From the NCBI GenBank assembly GCA_947503575.1, contig CANNDZ010000004.1, positions 62,001-126,000 on the forward strand: a DNA stretch of 64,000 nt, in the 5' to 3' direction. Each line of letters starts with the position of its first letter. The first letter of the stretch is position 1. This stretch comes from an uncultured Kordiimonas sp. (GTDB taxonomy: Bacteria > Pseudomonadota > Alphaproteobacteria > Sphingomonadales > Kordiimonadaceae). Both the position numbers and the translations under genes were made by a program. Positions 17,314 to 25,950 of the stretch are shown in pieces. A model generated the notes under the pieces. It ran no database searches. It saw only the letters and a list, made by a program, of their open reading frames with translations, and was not told where the DNA came from.

Positions 17314-18246
17314 ATGGTGAGAGCGACAATCATGATTGATTGTGGACGGCAATCCGGCCTTGGCCGGGTGCGTCGTACGCTCACCCTTTTGGATGCCTTT
17401 AAGGCGCAAGGCGTGACGCCCCGCATTTTCCTGAGCGATGAAGATGGTGCAGGTTTGGTGGCAGAACAAGGCTACACTTACCAGATTGGAACACCAACCG
17501 ACCTCGCAGATGATATCCTGATAGTTGATACCTGTACGCTGACCGCAGACGAGATCAGCACCTTGTGCCAGCAGGCGCGGGTTAGCTGCGTGATTGATGA
17601 CATGGGCGAACGCCCAGTGACCTGTGATTACATCATCAACCCTAATCTGTATGCGACAAATGTTGATTATGCTGCTTACACGGCGCGCAAGATTTTTTAT
17701 GGCCCTGCCCATTCCTTGCTCGCGAGCGACTTTTTCGATCAGGCGGCGGATACAAGTGACCGCGCAGGTATTGTTGTCAGTTTCGGTGGTACAGACAACG
17801 GTGTTTTGGCGGCTGCGGTGGCTGCGCAGCTGAGCGAAATAACAGACGAACCGATTTACGTGCCTGTGCCGGATTATCTGGAACCAGCTGGATCGTTAAT
17901 GGCGCTTGCTGAACGTGTGCCATCGGTGATGCCGCTTCGTAATCCGGCAATGGCGGAATTGCTGGGCAAAACACGCCTTTATGTTGGTGCTGCTGGTGCG
18001 ACCGTACTGGAGGCACTGGCTTCTGGCTGCGCTGTCTGTGTTGCCGCAACCCAAAAAGACCAGCGCCACAATGTGGAATATTTGCCAACCATCGGCATAC
18101 CTGCCCTTGGGACCTATCATCCGGATGCGATGGCAGTGATGGCAGAAAAAACCTTGCGTACAGATATGCCATCTATGGTGTTCAATGTGGATGCTTCAAA
18201 AGATATCGCGACCGCCGCCTTACACACATATCATCACGCAGCCTAA
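17314..18246 (+). CDS. PseG-like UDP-sugar hydrolase of nonulosonate synthesis
   Basis: About 310 residues, GT-B fold. It begins 'MVRATIMIDCGRQSGLGRVRRTLTL', corresponding to the 'G..iG.GHv.R...La' opening of PseG, and later has 'VVSFGGTDNG' and the sugar-nucleotide-binding 'VGAAGATVLEALASG' segment. PseG removes UDP from UDP-2,4-diacetamido-trideoxy-altropyranose before condensation with pyruvate. The catalytic histidine of the usual G-x-GH motif appears as R (LGRVRR), so chemistry may differ. I chose ATG 17314, preceded by AGGAG; an earlier in-frame ATG at 17230 overlaps the predicted promoter. First gene of a four-gene operon. Confidence 0.75.
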   Translation: MVRATIMIDCGRQSGLGRVRRTLTLLDAFKAQGVTPRIFLSDEDGAGLVAEQGYTYQIGTPTDLADDILIVDTCTLTADEISTLCQQARVSCVIDDMGERPVTCDYIINPNLYATNVDYAAYTARKIFYGPAHSLLASDFFDQAADTSDRAGIVVSFGGTDNGVLAAAVAAQLSEITDEPIYVPVPDYLEPAGSLMALAERVPSVMPLRNPAMAELLGKTRLYVGAAGATVLEALASGCAVCVAATQKDQRHNVEYLPTIGIPALGTYHPDAMAVMAEKTLRTDMPSMVFNVDASKDIATAALHTYHHAA

Positions 18247-18270
18247 TTTTGCTGTTTTTCGGACCAAGCC

Positions 18271-18930
18271 ATGCTCTTAGCTAAAGCCGTGTTGATCGAC
18301 CTTGATGACACGCTGTTTGAAGAACGCGACTATGTCGAAAGTGGTTTTCGTGCTGTTGCAAACTTTCTGGAGCAGGACCGCGACCTTCCCGCTGACTATA
18401 GCTACCCATCGATGCTGGCGTTTTTGGAACTGGAAGGGCGGGGCAAGGTTTTTGACCGTATCATCGAACGCTTCGAGGTCCGCCATGCGGACGGCTTGGT
18501 CGACCGCTGTGTCACCGTTTACCGTGAGCACGCACCTGAATTAAAGCTGTATCAGGATGTGTTCGATACGCTTGAACGTCTATCATCCGATTTCCTGCTG
18601 GCCTTGGTCACGAACGGTCTGCCTGTTATGCAGATGAATAAAATCAAGGCGTTGGAAATAGAGCCGTTTTTCAAATCGGTGGTTTTATGTGATGCGCTGC
18701 CGGCCCCCAAACCCGCACCCGAGGGGCTGCTCCATGCGATGCAGGACCTTGGCGTAAAGCCAGGTGAAGCGGTTCTTATTGGGGACAATCCGGCGACGGA
18801 TGGCTTGGCCGCCCATGCGGCCCATGTTCCGTTCATTCGTGTGCTGACAAAAAGATTTGCAGAAATGCCATCAAATGGTGCGGAAATTAACGCTTTTTCT
18901 GAAGTAATGGGCTTACTGAATGCAATATAA
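18271..18930 (+). CDS. HAD-superfamily sugar phosphatase
   Basis: A 219-residue HAD hydrolase with the DxD nucleophile motif in 'LIDLDDTLFEE', motif II in 'LALVTNG', lysine of motif III in 'PAPKPAPEG' and the acidic motif IV in 'LIGDNPATDG'. The helical cap places it near the N-acylneuraminate-9-phosphatase/YjjG group. It sits 24 bp after the PseG-like gene and 59 bp before the synthase. A phosphatase is not part of the textbook pseudaminic acid route, so it may act on a phosphorylated sugar or nonulosonate intermediate specific to this variant. Confidence 0.85.
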   Translation: MLLAKAVLIDLDDTLFEERDYVESGFRAVANFLEQDRDLPADYSYPSMLAFLELEGRGKVFDRIIERFEVRHADGLVDRCVTVYREHAPELKLYQDVFDTLERLSSDFLLALVTNGLPVMQMNKIKALEIEPFFKSVVLCDALPAPKPAPEGLLHAMQDLGVKPGEAVLIGDNPATDGLAAHAAHVPFIRVLTKRFAEMPSNGAEINAFSEVMGLLNAI

Positions 18931-18989
18931 CGCAGTTTGGGTTTGAGTTTTGCAATCGTAATTGCCTAAATGAGCCTTGGGAATGGGGT

Positions 18990-20081
18990 ATGACCATGGG
19001 CGATCAACCAAAAAGGCCACTGTCATTCACTGTTGGTAAGCGCCGTATTGGCGGACCAGCGGCCCCATTTGTAGTGGCTGAAATTTCCGGTAATCATGCA
19101 GGGGATATTGGTCGTGCATTTGACCTGATTGACGCGGCAGCGGCGGCAGGTGCAGACGCGGTCAAGTTTCAGACCTATGAAGCTGACACGCTGACCATCA
19201 ACAGCAAAGAACCAGCCTTCACTGTACAAACGCCGCTGTGGCGCGACCAAACGCTGTATGATCTTTACATAAAAGCCCAAACGCCATTTGTTTGGCATGA
19301 GCGACTGTTTCAAAGAGCCGCAGATGCGGGCATTTTGGCCTTCAGCGCGCCTTTTGATCCGACGGCAGTTGATCTGCTGCAATCACTTGATTGTCCGCTG
19401 TATAAAATTGCGTCATGTGAACTTGTTGACCTGCCATTGATCATGCGCGTTGCTGCAACCGGCAAACCGATGATTATGTCGACCGGCATGGCAACCTTTG
19501 ACGAGATTGATGAAGCCCTCATGGCGGCCAGGTCTGCTGGTGCACGGGACATTGCTTTGTTGCACTGTGTAAGCGGTTACCCGTCTTCGGCGGCGGACGC
19601 CAATCTTGCAACGCTAGCCGAACTGAAGCACAGGTTTGGCACTTTGGTGGGCCTGTCCGATCATTCGCCCGGCACAACAACGGCTGTTGCCGCCGTTGCA
19701 CTGGGTGCCTGTATCGTTGAAAAGCACCTATGCCTTGAGCGCGGAGACGGCAGTGTCGATAGTGATTTTTCGCTGGAACCCGATGAATTCGCACGTTTGG
19801 TTGGTGATTGCCGGAATGCTCATGCGGCGCTTGGTACTGTCGCTAACGGCCCGGTCGCGGCGGAGGCAGACAGTCTTCGGTTTCGCAGGTCGCTTTTTGT
19901 TGTCGCTGATATTGCGCCAGGTGATCGCATAACGGAGCGTAACGTGCGATCCATCCGCCCAGCGGGCGGTCTGCATACCCGGTATTACGCTGACATTCTG
20001 GGCCGGACAGCGGTGCAAACTGTAAAAGCGGGCACGCCTTTTGCTTGGGATATGATCGAGAAAGAAGGGTCTGGGTCATGA
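18990..20081 (+). CDS. Nonulosonic acid synthase (PseI/NeuB family)
   Basis: A 363-residue TIM-barrel synthase with a C-terminal antifreeze-like SAF domain. It condenses a hexose with phosphoenolpyruvate to make a 9-carbon acid such as pseudaminic, legionaminic or sialic acid. Diagnostic segments: 'VVAEISGNHAGDIGRAFDLIDAA' at the start, 'AVKFQTYEADT', 'YKIASCELVDLPLI', 'HCVSGYPSS', 'VGLSDHSPG' and 'EKHLCLERG'; the SAF part begins near 'RSLFVVADIAPGDRITE'. Length and the E-I-S-G-N-H motif favour PseI. Its stop overlaps the start of the next gene (ATGA at 20078-20081). Confidence 0.88.
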   Translation: MTMGDQPKRPLSFTVGKRRIGGPAAPFVVAEISGNHAGDIGRAFDLIDAAAAAGADAVKFQTYEADTLTINSKEPAFTVQTPLWRDQTLYDLYIKAQTPFVWHERLFQRAADAGILAFSAPFDPTAVDLLQSLDCPLYKIASCELVDLPLIMRVAATGKPMIMSTGMATFDEIDEALMAARSAGARDIALLHCVSGYPSSAADANLATLAELKHRFGTLVGLSDHSPGTTTAVAAVALGACIVEKHLCLERGDGSVDSDFSLEPDEFARLVGDCRNAHAALGTVANGPVAAEADSLRFRRSLFVVADIAPGDRITERNVRSIRPAGGLHTRYYADILGRTAVQTVKAGTPFAWDMIEKEGSGS

Positions 20082-21028
20082 ATATTTTGATCACGAGCAT
20101 ATCCGCGAAAGTGCAGCTTGTTCAGGCATTCAAAGATGCGGTTCGGCCACTTGGTGGCCTTATTGTTGGCACTGACATGGATAAAAAATGCTGCGCGTCG
20201 CACTTTGTCGATGCCTTTGTTACGGTGCCACCCGATGGGTCGGATGCCTTTGCTACAGCATTGCTGGAAACCTGTCGTCGCTATGCTATTGACGTTATTA
20301 TCCCGACCCGGGACGGTGAATTGCTCCAACTGGAGGGACTGCGCCGGGAGTTAACAGCGCTTAATGTTGCGCTGCCGCTGCCAGACCGCAATCAGCTTGA
20401 AACATGCCTGGACAAAAAACGTTTCCACAGCTTTTGCGTTGAAAAAGGTTTCCCTGTTTTGCCAACGGTTAATCCTGACGACAAAAACAGCTTCCCGTTG
20501 TTTGTGCGCGCTATCAATACCTCAAACGGCAAAGTAGCTTACGAGGTGCCAGACCTCAAAGTATGGGAAATGCTGGGTCTGGACCGTACCCATCACATTT
20601 GCCAACCGATCTGCACGGATAATGAATATAGCGTTGACCTGCTGATGGACCTGGACGGCAAGGCACTACAAGCTGTGGCCCGCCACAGGCAGCGTTTGGT
20701 GAACGGCGAGAGTTGGCGCTCCGAAATTGTGTCCTTGCCCGATCTTGAAGCCATGGTCATGGCAGTTGGCGAGCATTTAGGCCTGAAAGCCCACAACCTG
20801 GTGCAGGCCTTTGTCAGTGACAGTGGTAATATTCATTTGATCGAGGTAAACCCCAGGTTTGGTGGCTGTTCTAACCTAAGCGTTGCAGGCGGGCTTGATT
20901 CACCCAGGCGCATTATTCAAATGGTCAAGGGCAATATAGACGATGCCCGCACCAACGCGCCGGTAAAGACAGGGTTGCAGTCCAACCGCTATAGTCTGGA
21001 TATATTCACCATGCCCGGCTCGGCATAA
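20078..21028 (+). CDS. ATP-grasp ligase of the nonulosonate cassette
   Basis: A 316-residue ATP-grasp enzyme (CarB/PylC-like) with a Rossmann-like preATP-grasp domain ('MNILITSISAKVQLVQAFKD'), a lysine-containing nucleotide segment ('CLDKKRFHSFCVEKGFPVLPT') and the Mg-ATP glutamate/asparagine motif 'HLIEVNPRFGG'. These enzymes join a carboxylate to an amine or other nucleophile, so amino acid capping of the nonulosonate carboxylate or of an N-acyl group is conceivable; this is inference from gene order. Translation is coupled to the synthase through the ATGA overlap. The ORF is open upstream, but the overlap start is the natural one. Confidence 0.82.
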   Translation: MNILITSISAKVQLVQAFKDAVRPLGGLIVGTDMDKKCCASHFVDAFVTVPPDGSDAFATALLETCRRYAIDVIIPTRDGELLQLEGLRRELTALNVALPLPDRNQLETCLDKKRFHSFCVEKGFPVLPTVNPDDKNSFPLFVRAINTSNGKVAYEVPDLKVWEMLGLDRTHHICQPICTDNEYSVDLLMDLDGKALQAVARHRQRLVNGESWRSEIVSLPDLEAMVMAVGEHLGLKAHNLVQAFVSDSGNIHLIEVNPRFGGCSNLSVAGGLDSPRRIIQMVKGNIDDARTNAPVKTGLQSNRYSLDIFTMPGSA

Positions 21029-21040
21029 TACAGTTACCAG

Positions 21041-21718
21041 TTAAAACAGAGGCGGCGCGGATACCGTCAGAATTTCTGCGCTGACCGGATGCCGCAATGT
21101 GATTGCCAGTGCATGCAGTTGCAGCCGAGGTGCTGCTGCTAACACATTTGGGGGTGCATATAACTGGTCCCCCAGGATGGGATGTCCAATTGCCATCATA
21201 TGGACACGCAATTGATGCGACCGGCCGGTTTCTGGTGACAGTTCCACCTTTGTAACGCTAGGCAGCGCGGCGGTTGCGGGTTCTCTTTCCAGCACTGTCC
21301 AGTTGGTTATGGCCTGTTTGCCGTTTTCATGATCAACTTTTTGCTTCGGACGGTTGGGCCAATCGCAAATAAGCGGCAGATCAATCCGGCCTTCAGGTTC
21401 GCCTATGTGCCCGGCGACCCGCGCCAGGTAGGTTTTGTTAACTTTGCGACGTTCAAATTGCAGGCCAAGGTGACGTTGAACGCCTTTATTCCGCGCCATA
21501 ATGAACACGCCGGACGTTTCCATATCCAGTCGGTGCACCAACAGGGCATCATCGAACTGCTCTTTGGCCCGCGTTTCAAGGCAATCCGCATGGTCTGGTG
21601 ACTTGCCGGGCACTGACAAAAGCCCACTTGGCTTATCCAGAACAAGCAGCGCTTCATCCTGATACAGGACCCTGAGCGGTTCTCCCGGCGGATTGTATGT
21701 GGCAAGAACAGAGGGCAT
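21041..21718 (-). CDS. RluA-family RNA pseudouridine synthase
   Basis: A 225-residue pseudouridine synthase that isomerises uridine in rRNA or tRNA. The catalytic aspartate lies in 'VHRLDMETSGVFIMARN', the RluA-family signature; 'DEALLVLDKPSGLLSVPGK' and 'ETGRSHQLRVHMMAIGHPI' are further family motifs. No S4 RNA-binding domain is present, which points to the RluA (not RluC/RluD) type. It converges with the ATP-grasp gene and lies 26 bp after the next minus-strand gene, TIGR01777, with which it may be co-transcribed. Confidence 0.92.
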   Translation of the reverse strand: MPSVLATYNPPGEPLRVLYQDEALLVLDKPSGLLSVPGKSPDHADCLETRAKEQFDDALLVHRLDMETSGVFIMARNKGVQRHLGLQFERRKVNKTYLARVAGHIGEPEGRIDLPLICDWPNRPKQKVDHENGKQAITNWTVLEREPATAALPSVTKVELSPETGRSHQLRVHMMAIGHPILGDQLYAPPNVLAAAPRLQLHALAITLRHPVSAEILTVSAPPLF

Positions 21719-21744
21719 GGAGACTAACTAACTTGAAAGATGCG

Positions 21745-22668
21745 TCACAGAGCGTCTTCAACATTCGTGTGTTTAAAGTCAAACCCCATGTCGATGGCTT
21801 TGCGCGGCAAAACCTTCTGCCCTTCCAACAGCAAACCGGCCATTTGGCCCAGAAAAATCTTCAGGAACAGACCGGGTACCCACAGGAAGCGAGGCCTGCG
21901 CACTTTTTTTGCCAAGGCATCAGCAAAGTGCCGCTGCGTGACCGGGTGTGGTGCGGTGCCGTTGATAGGGCCCTTAATCGCCGGATGGCTGGCTGCGAAC
22001 AAAATCATGTTTACCAGATCGGTGCGGCTGACCCAGCTCATCCATTGTTTGCCACTGCCAAGGCGTGCACCCAGCCCTAGTTTGCTGGATAGTTTTAAGG
22101 GAGCGAGCATCCCGCCTGCATCATCAAGGACAAGGCCAATGCGCAGCAAAACAAGCCGTATCCCCATGGCTTCTGCCGGTTTTGCCGCCGTTTCCCATTC
22201 TGTGCATAGGCGGGCCATGTCATCGTTTCCTGGCAAGGCGCATTCGTGGAATTCGCGGGTCTCGTCCGTGCCATAATACCCGATAGCACTGCCGCTGATG
22301 ATGACAGAGGGTTTAGTTTCCAACCGGCCCAGCAAGGCCATCAGGGCCTGTGTTGTACCCAGTCGGCTGTCGAAAAATGCTTGCTTGCGTTTTTTGGTCC
22401 AAAGGCCACCAAACAGGGGTTCGCCCGCCAGGTTGACAACAACATCAATCGTTTCAGATGCTGCAATTTCATCAAGGGATGTTATCACCTGTACGCCGCG
22501 CCCCAGCTTGACCTGGGTTTTATTCTGGTTGCGCGACAAAACAATGATCTGTTTCTTGCGCTCGCCTTGACCACCCTGTTTCAAAGCGGCCACCAGGGCC
22601 TCGCCGATAAAACCGGAGCCACCAGTGATTAACCAGGTTTTGCTGTGTTTTTTTGCTGTCATACCCAC
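21745..22668 (-). CDS. TIGR01777/YfcH-family NAD(P)-binding epimerase-like protein
   Basis: A 307-residue extended SDR protein. The Rossmann motif is 'TWLITGGSGFIGEALVAAL', and the family features 'VVNLAGEPLFGGLWTKKRKQ', 'ISGSAIGYYGT' and 'WMSWVSRTDLVNMI' are all present, with a C-terminal DUF1731-like segment ('RRPRFLWVPGLFLKIFLGQMA'). YfcH homologues are cytoplasmic; the substrate is unknown. The ATG at 22662 (MTAKKH) is an alternative start. Confidence 0.9.
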   Translation of the reverse strand: MGMTAKKHSKTWLITGGSGFIGEALVAALKQGGQGERKKQIIVLSRNQNKTQVKLGRGVQVITSLDEIAASETIDVVVNLAGEPLFGGLWTKKRKQAFFDSRLGTTQALMALLGRLETKPSVIISGSAIGYYGTDETREFHECALPGNDDMARLCTEWETAAKPAEAMGIRLVLLRIGLVLDDAGGMLAPLKLSSKLGLGARLGSGKQWMSWVSRTDLVNMILFAASHPAIKGPINGTAPHPVTQRHFADALAKKVRRPRFLWVPGLFLKIFLGQMAGLLLEGQKVLPRKAIDMGFDFKHTNVEDAL

Positions 22669-22750
22669 ATTGTCTTTATTTAACGTATCTCTGGTACGTG
22701 GCGCGTAGCCTAGCAGATTTTCAGACGTACGTCAGACAGACGGGCAATAA

Positions 22751-22777
22751 AAAACCCCGGCGCATAGCCGGGGTTTT
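22751..22777 (-). terminator. Intrinsic terminator of the cold-shock gene
   Basis: AAAACCCCGGC pairs exactly with GCCGGGGTTTT around a 5-base loop. On the minus strand the stem is followed by TTATTG, extending the U-run to TTTTTT. It is 28 bp downstream of the cold-shock protein stop. Confidence 0.85.
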
Positions 22778-22804
22778 ACCGAAAGACAAGTCTTCCAGAT
22801 TATA

Positions 22805-23014
22805 CTAGTCGAGCAACTGCAAGTTAGAAGCAGAAGACCGGCCACGACGATCAGGTTCGATGTCGTAAGAAACTTTTTGGTTGTCATTCAAGCCTTTAAG
22901 GCCAGCAGCTTCAACCGCTGAAATGTGCACAAACACATCATTGCCGCCTTCGTCAGGTTGGATAAAGCCGAAACCTTTGGTGGCGTTAAACCATTTTACA
23001 GTACCATTAGCCAT
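22805..23014 (-). CDS. Cold-shock domain protein (CspA family)
   Basis: A 69-residue single OB-fold cold-shock protein with both RNA-binding motifs, 'KGFGFIQPD' (RNP1) and 'DVFVHISA' (RNP2). It binds single-stranded RNA or DNA and melts secondary structure in transcripts. The start at 23014 is set by AAAGGA and by the family's MANGTVKWFN opening; the reading frame extends 29 codons upstream but that stretch has no family resemblance. A strong terminator follows. Like other csp genes it may be governed through its long leader. Confidence 0.95.
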   Translation of the reverse strand: MANGTVKWFNATKGFGFIQPDEGGNDVFVHISAVEAAGLKGLNDNQKVSYDIEPDRRGRSSASNLQLLD

Positions 23015-23277
23015 TTTGTAGTCCTTTCGCGCGATGTCAGATGAGGTGCGGTCGTTATCGCGCAAAAGCCAAATCAGATCAGTCGCAGGGTTAAAGTTCA
23101 ATCCCCAAACGGGATTTTAACCTGCATATAGTAAAGCCCGCCGTGCGGGCGTTTGCAGTAAGCAGACTGTTATCAGCCTTTTGTTACAATTGGAAAAACA
23201 ATCATTGGTCGAGCAATATTTATATTTTCGCCATGGCTTTCAGGCAACAGTAAGGGGGAATCCGGCGGTTAACCGGC
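23015..23277. other. Leader/intergenic region upstream of the cold-shock gene
   Basis: 263 bp without a gene. It must hold the csp promoter and 5' leader, which in this family is often structured. GCCCGC-CGT-GCGGGC at 23136-23150 is a 6-bp hairpin; read on the minus strand it is followed by TTTACT and might end the kinase transcript. I cannot place the promoter with confidence. Confidence 0.4.
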
Positions 23278-25950
23278 TTATACAAAGGCATCCAGGCAGT
23301 CTTTAACGTCACCCAGCTTCACGGGTTTGGTCAGGAAACGATCAATCCCTGATTCGACGCTGCGGTCTTTTGCCTCTTCCATGGCATCGGCAGAAATAGC
23401 AATTATCGGGACGCGCACGCCGTTTGTTTCGCTCGCTCGGATTGCACTGGCCAGGGCAAATCCATCCATATGCGGCATGCGCAGGTCGGTCAAAACAATG
23501 TCATGCCGGGACGGGTCATAAATTTCCAGCGCTTTCTCGCCGTCGTCGGCCGTATCCCATTCATACCCCAGTGACTTTAAAATTTTACCGATGACAAGCT
23601 GATTGATCTTATTGTCTTCCACCACCAAAATCCGTGGTTTTTCTTTTGAACTTGCTTCTTCGGCATCTTCTTTTTTTGCATCGGGAATTTCACCGACCTC
23701 AGATGCGGCTGCAGGTATGTTTTTGGCTATCTGCAGCGGTATGACAAGGGTGAAGGTCGAGCCTTTGCCCTCTGCGCTGTTGGCAATAATTTCGCCGCCC
23801 ATAAGATTTGCCAGCCGCCGACAGATGCTAAGCCCCAGTCCCGTACCGCCAAACTTCCGCGCCACGGACGAGTCTGCTTGCTCGAACGGCTGGAACAAGC
23901 GGCTCATCATTCGTGGGTTGATGCCGATGCCTGTGTCTGACACGGCCAAGCGCACCATATATTTGTCAGCAGACGTATTTTTTGCTGATGCTTTAACAGT
24001 GACTGTGCCCCCGGGCGTAAACTTTAGCGCATTACTCAGCAAATTATACATGATTTGCCGGATACGGTTGGAGTCGCCGACAACATAATCTGGGACCGTA
24101 TCGTCTATCACGACATCAAAATTGATCGACTTCTGACGAAAACTTTCACGCAATAGGTCTGTAACACCTGTTATCATCGCGGGCAGGGCAAAATCATGTG
24201 TACTGATCTGAAGTTTGCCAGCCTCAATTTTGGACAGATCCAGCACATCATCAAGGATAGTCAGCAATGTTTCGGCAGATTGGTTGATAACTGTAACCAG
24301 CTGATCCTGTTCTTCATCAAGGTCACTTTTGGCCAACATTTCACCGACAGAAATGATCCCGTTCATCGGTGACCTGATTTCGTGGCTCATCATGGCCAGA
24401 AAGTTGGATTTGGCTTGTGCCGCTGCCTCGGCTTTGCGGCGGGCTTCTTCCAGGGTGTGCTCCACTTGTACTTGTTTGCTGGTGTCCACCACAATCAATT
24501 GTCGTGCCTTGGTGCCGTGCCATTCTACCGGACTGCTTGTCATGGCAAACCAGCGGGTGCCTCCGTTTCTTCCGGGTGCTGCGTGGCGCGCGACGGAGCG
24601 TTCGCCGGGCTCGCCAAACGCCGACAGCAGATGCGCAGGCACAATATCCAAAATGGTTTCTTTAGCGGCTTTGACACCCGTTTCTTCGTCTTCCCACAGG
24701 GCCTGGAAAGCATTGTTGTGATACAAAACCTGATCTTCAGTTGCGATGCACATCGCTTGCGGGGAAAGGCGAATAATTGCATTGGTTTGCTCTGCACTTT
24801 CCGCTAACTGCGTCTGCCTTTTGTCAATTTCCTCGACAAAATATTCAACCGCCTTACCAATTTCGCCCACTTCATCGTCACCTAGTGTCGGTACAGGTCT
24901 TGTCCCGCCTGACGCCCGGTCGATAACTGCATCCGACAGCGCCGTTAAACGGGCCAACATTCGTCTATCGATATAGAGGAAGCTGAAAGTGGCTATTGCC
25001 AAGGCAATGATGGCACCCACCAACAGGCCAGCCAGCTGTTGCTCACTCTGGCGTGCCATGGATTGTGCTGTAAGTTGCGCTGCACTGCTGCGCTCTGAGG
25101 CAAGGCTATCTGTCTTGCGCAGCAGTTCTGCAACCAGCACTCTCATTTGGCGTTCAAGCGCTCGGGCTCTTACGTCCACTTGTGACAGCGCTCGCAGCGT
25201 TGGCACAATACCGGTATCAGGCCCTAGTTGGGTCTCAAGACCGGTTAACCGGGCGCGTGCTTCTTCGCGTGCGGCTGGTGGCAATGTTTCTGTTGCGCTC
25301 CTGAGGGCGCGCAATGAGCGCTGGATGGTGGGCAATAACCGCTGTTGTGACCGAAAATTATCACTGGTTGCCAGCGTTACCACGCGTTTCACCAGCTGGT
25401 TCTCACGCTCTAGCCAGCCACTGTAAGCGGCGCCTGATTCTATGCTGGCGATTTTTGTTTCGCCGACATGGTCATCAACGACCCATGTCCCAAGGTCAGC
25501 CCGGTGTTGGTCCAGACGAGAGGATAGATCAATTCGGTTTTCGATCAGTCTGTTTAATTCTGTGGTTGTCTCGGCCAGGATCGCTAAAACCGGTTGGATT
25601 TCTTTAAAGTCCACCAGGGTGGTACGGGAGGCGAGAAGTGTATCAATAGCTGACAGCGCGTTTTGCGTCGCGCCAAACGAAATGCGGCGCTGCGCCTGTA
25701 CATCACTGGATACCAATTGTTCAGCGTTTTGGACAACTTCCTCTAGCGAGTTATTCAGTTCAATGGACGCAGCCAGAGCGGGTAGGGTTTGTTCCGCATA
25801 TACGGTCACTTCGTTGCCAAGCCGTTGCAAAGTGACAAAAGACAAAGTGGATACGCCCAGCAATAGCAACAGCAATACGGCAACGATTGCCTTGATTTTC
25901 ACACCAAGGCCAAACCGGCTGTTCCTCGACCCTGCAGACACGTCAGTCAT
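23278..25950 (-). CDS. Hybrid sensor histidine kinase, TorS-like input
   Basis: 890 residues, inner membrane. Helix TM1 is at about 14-36 and TM2 near 305-328, enclosing a helical periplasmic domain of about 270 residues similar in layout to the TorS sensor. A HAMP-like linker follows, then a PAS domain ('NAIIRLSPQAMCIATEDQVLYHNN', about 395-505), the dimerisation domain with phospho-accepting H523 in MSHEIRSP, an HATPase domain ('DTGIGINPRMMSRLFQPFEQ', 'GGTGLGLSICRRL') and a C-terminal receiver with D822 in 'LTDLRMPHMDG'. No HPt or DNA-binding output is encoded nearby, so the relay must continue elsewhere. Its ATG overlaps the stop of the upstream nucleotidase-like gene. Confidence 0.93.
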   Translation of the reverse strand: MTDVSAGSRNSRFGLGVKIKAIVAVLLLLLLGVSTLSFVTLQRLGNEVTVYAEQTLPALAASIELNNSLEEVVQNAEQLVSSDVQAQRRISFGATQNALSAIDTLLASRTTLVDFKEIQPVLAILAETTTELNRLIENRIDLSSRLDQHRADLGTWVVDDHVGETKIASIESGAAYSGWLERENQLVKRVVTLATSDNFRSQQRLLPTIQRSLRALRSATETLPPAAREEARARLTGLETQLGPDTGIVPTLRALSQVDVRARALERQMRVLVAELLRKTDSLASERSSAAQLTAQSMARQSEQQLAGLLVGAIIALAIATFSFLYIDRRMLARLTALSDAVIDRASGGTRPVPTLGDDEVGEIGKAVEYFVEEIDKRQTQLAESAEQTNAIIRLSPQAMCIATEDQVLYHNNAFQALWEDEETGVKAAKETILDIVPAHLLSAFGEPGERSVARHAAPGRNGGTRWFAMTSSPVEWHGTKARQLIVVDTSKQVQVEHTLEEARRKAEAAAQAKSNFLAMMSHEIRSPMNGIISVGEMLAKSDLDEEQDQLVTVINQSAETLLTILDDVLDLSKIEAGKLQISTHDFALPAMITGVTDLLRESFRQKSINFDVVIDDTVPDYVVGDSNRIRQIMYNLLSNALKFTPGGTVTVKASAKNTSADKYMVRLAVSDTGIGINPRMMSRLFQPFEQADSSVARKFGGTGLGLSICRRLANLMGGEIIANSAEGKGSTFTLVIPLQIAKNIPAAASEVGEIPDAKKEDAEEASSKEKPRILVVEDNKINQLVIGKILKSLGYEWDTADDGEKALEIYDPSRHDIVLTDLRMPHMDGFALASAIRASETNGVRVPIIAISADAMEEAKDRSVESGIDRFLTKPVKLGDVKDCLDAFV

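Noticed and set aside
22720-22740. GACGTACGTC palindrome upstream of the TIGR01777 gene
   Set aside because: A 10-bp palindrome is expected by chance at this frequency, and no regulator is nearby.
23136-23150. GCCCGC-CGT-GCGGGC hairpin as a definite terminator
   Set aside because: Only a 6-bp stem with a 3-base loop and a weak TTTACT tail; mentioned in the gap entry but not called.
24382-24807. 141-codon plus frame antisense to the hybrid kinase
   Set aside because: Lies within the PAS/HisKA coding region and has no recognisable domain or ribosome site.
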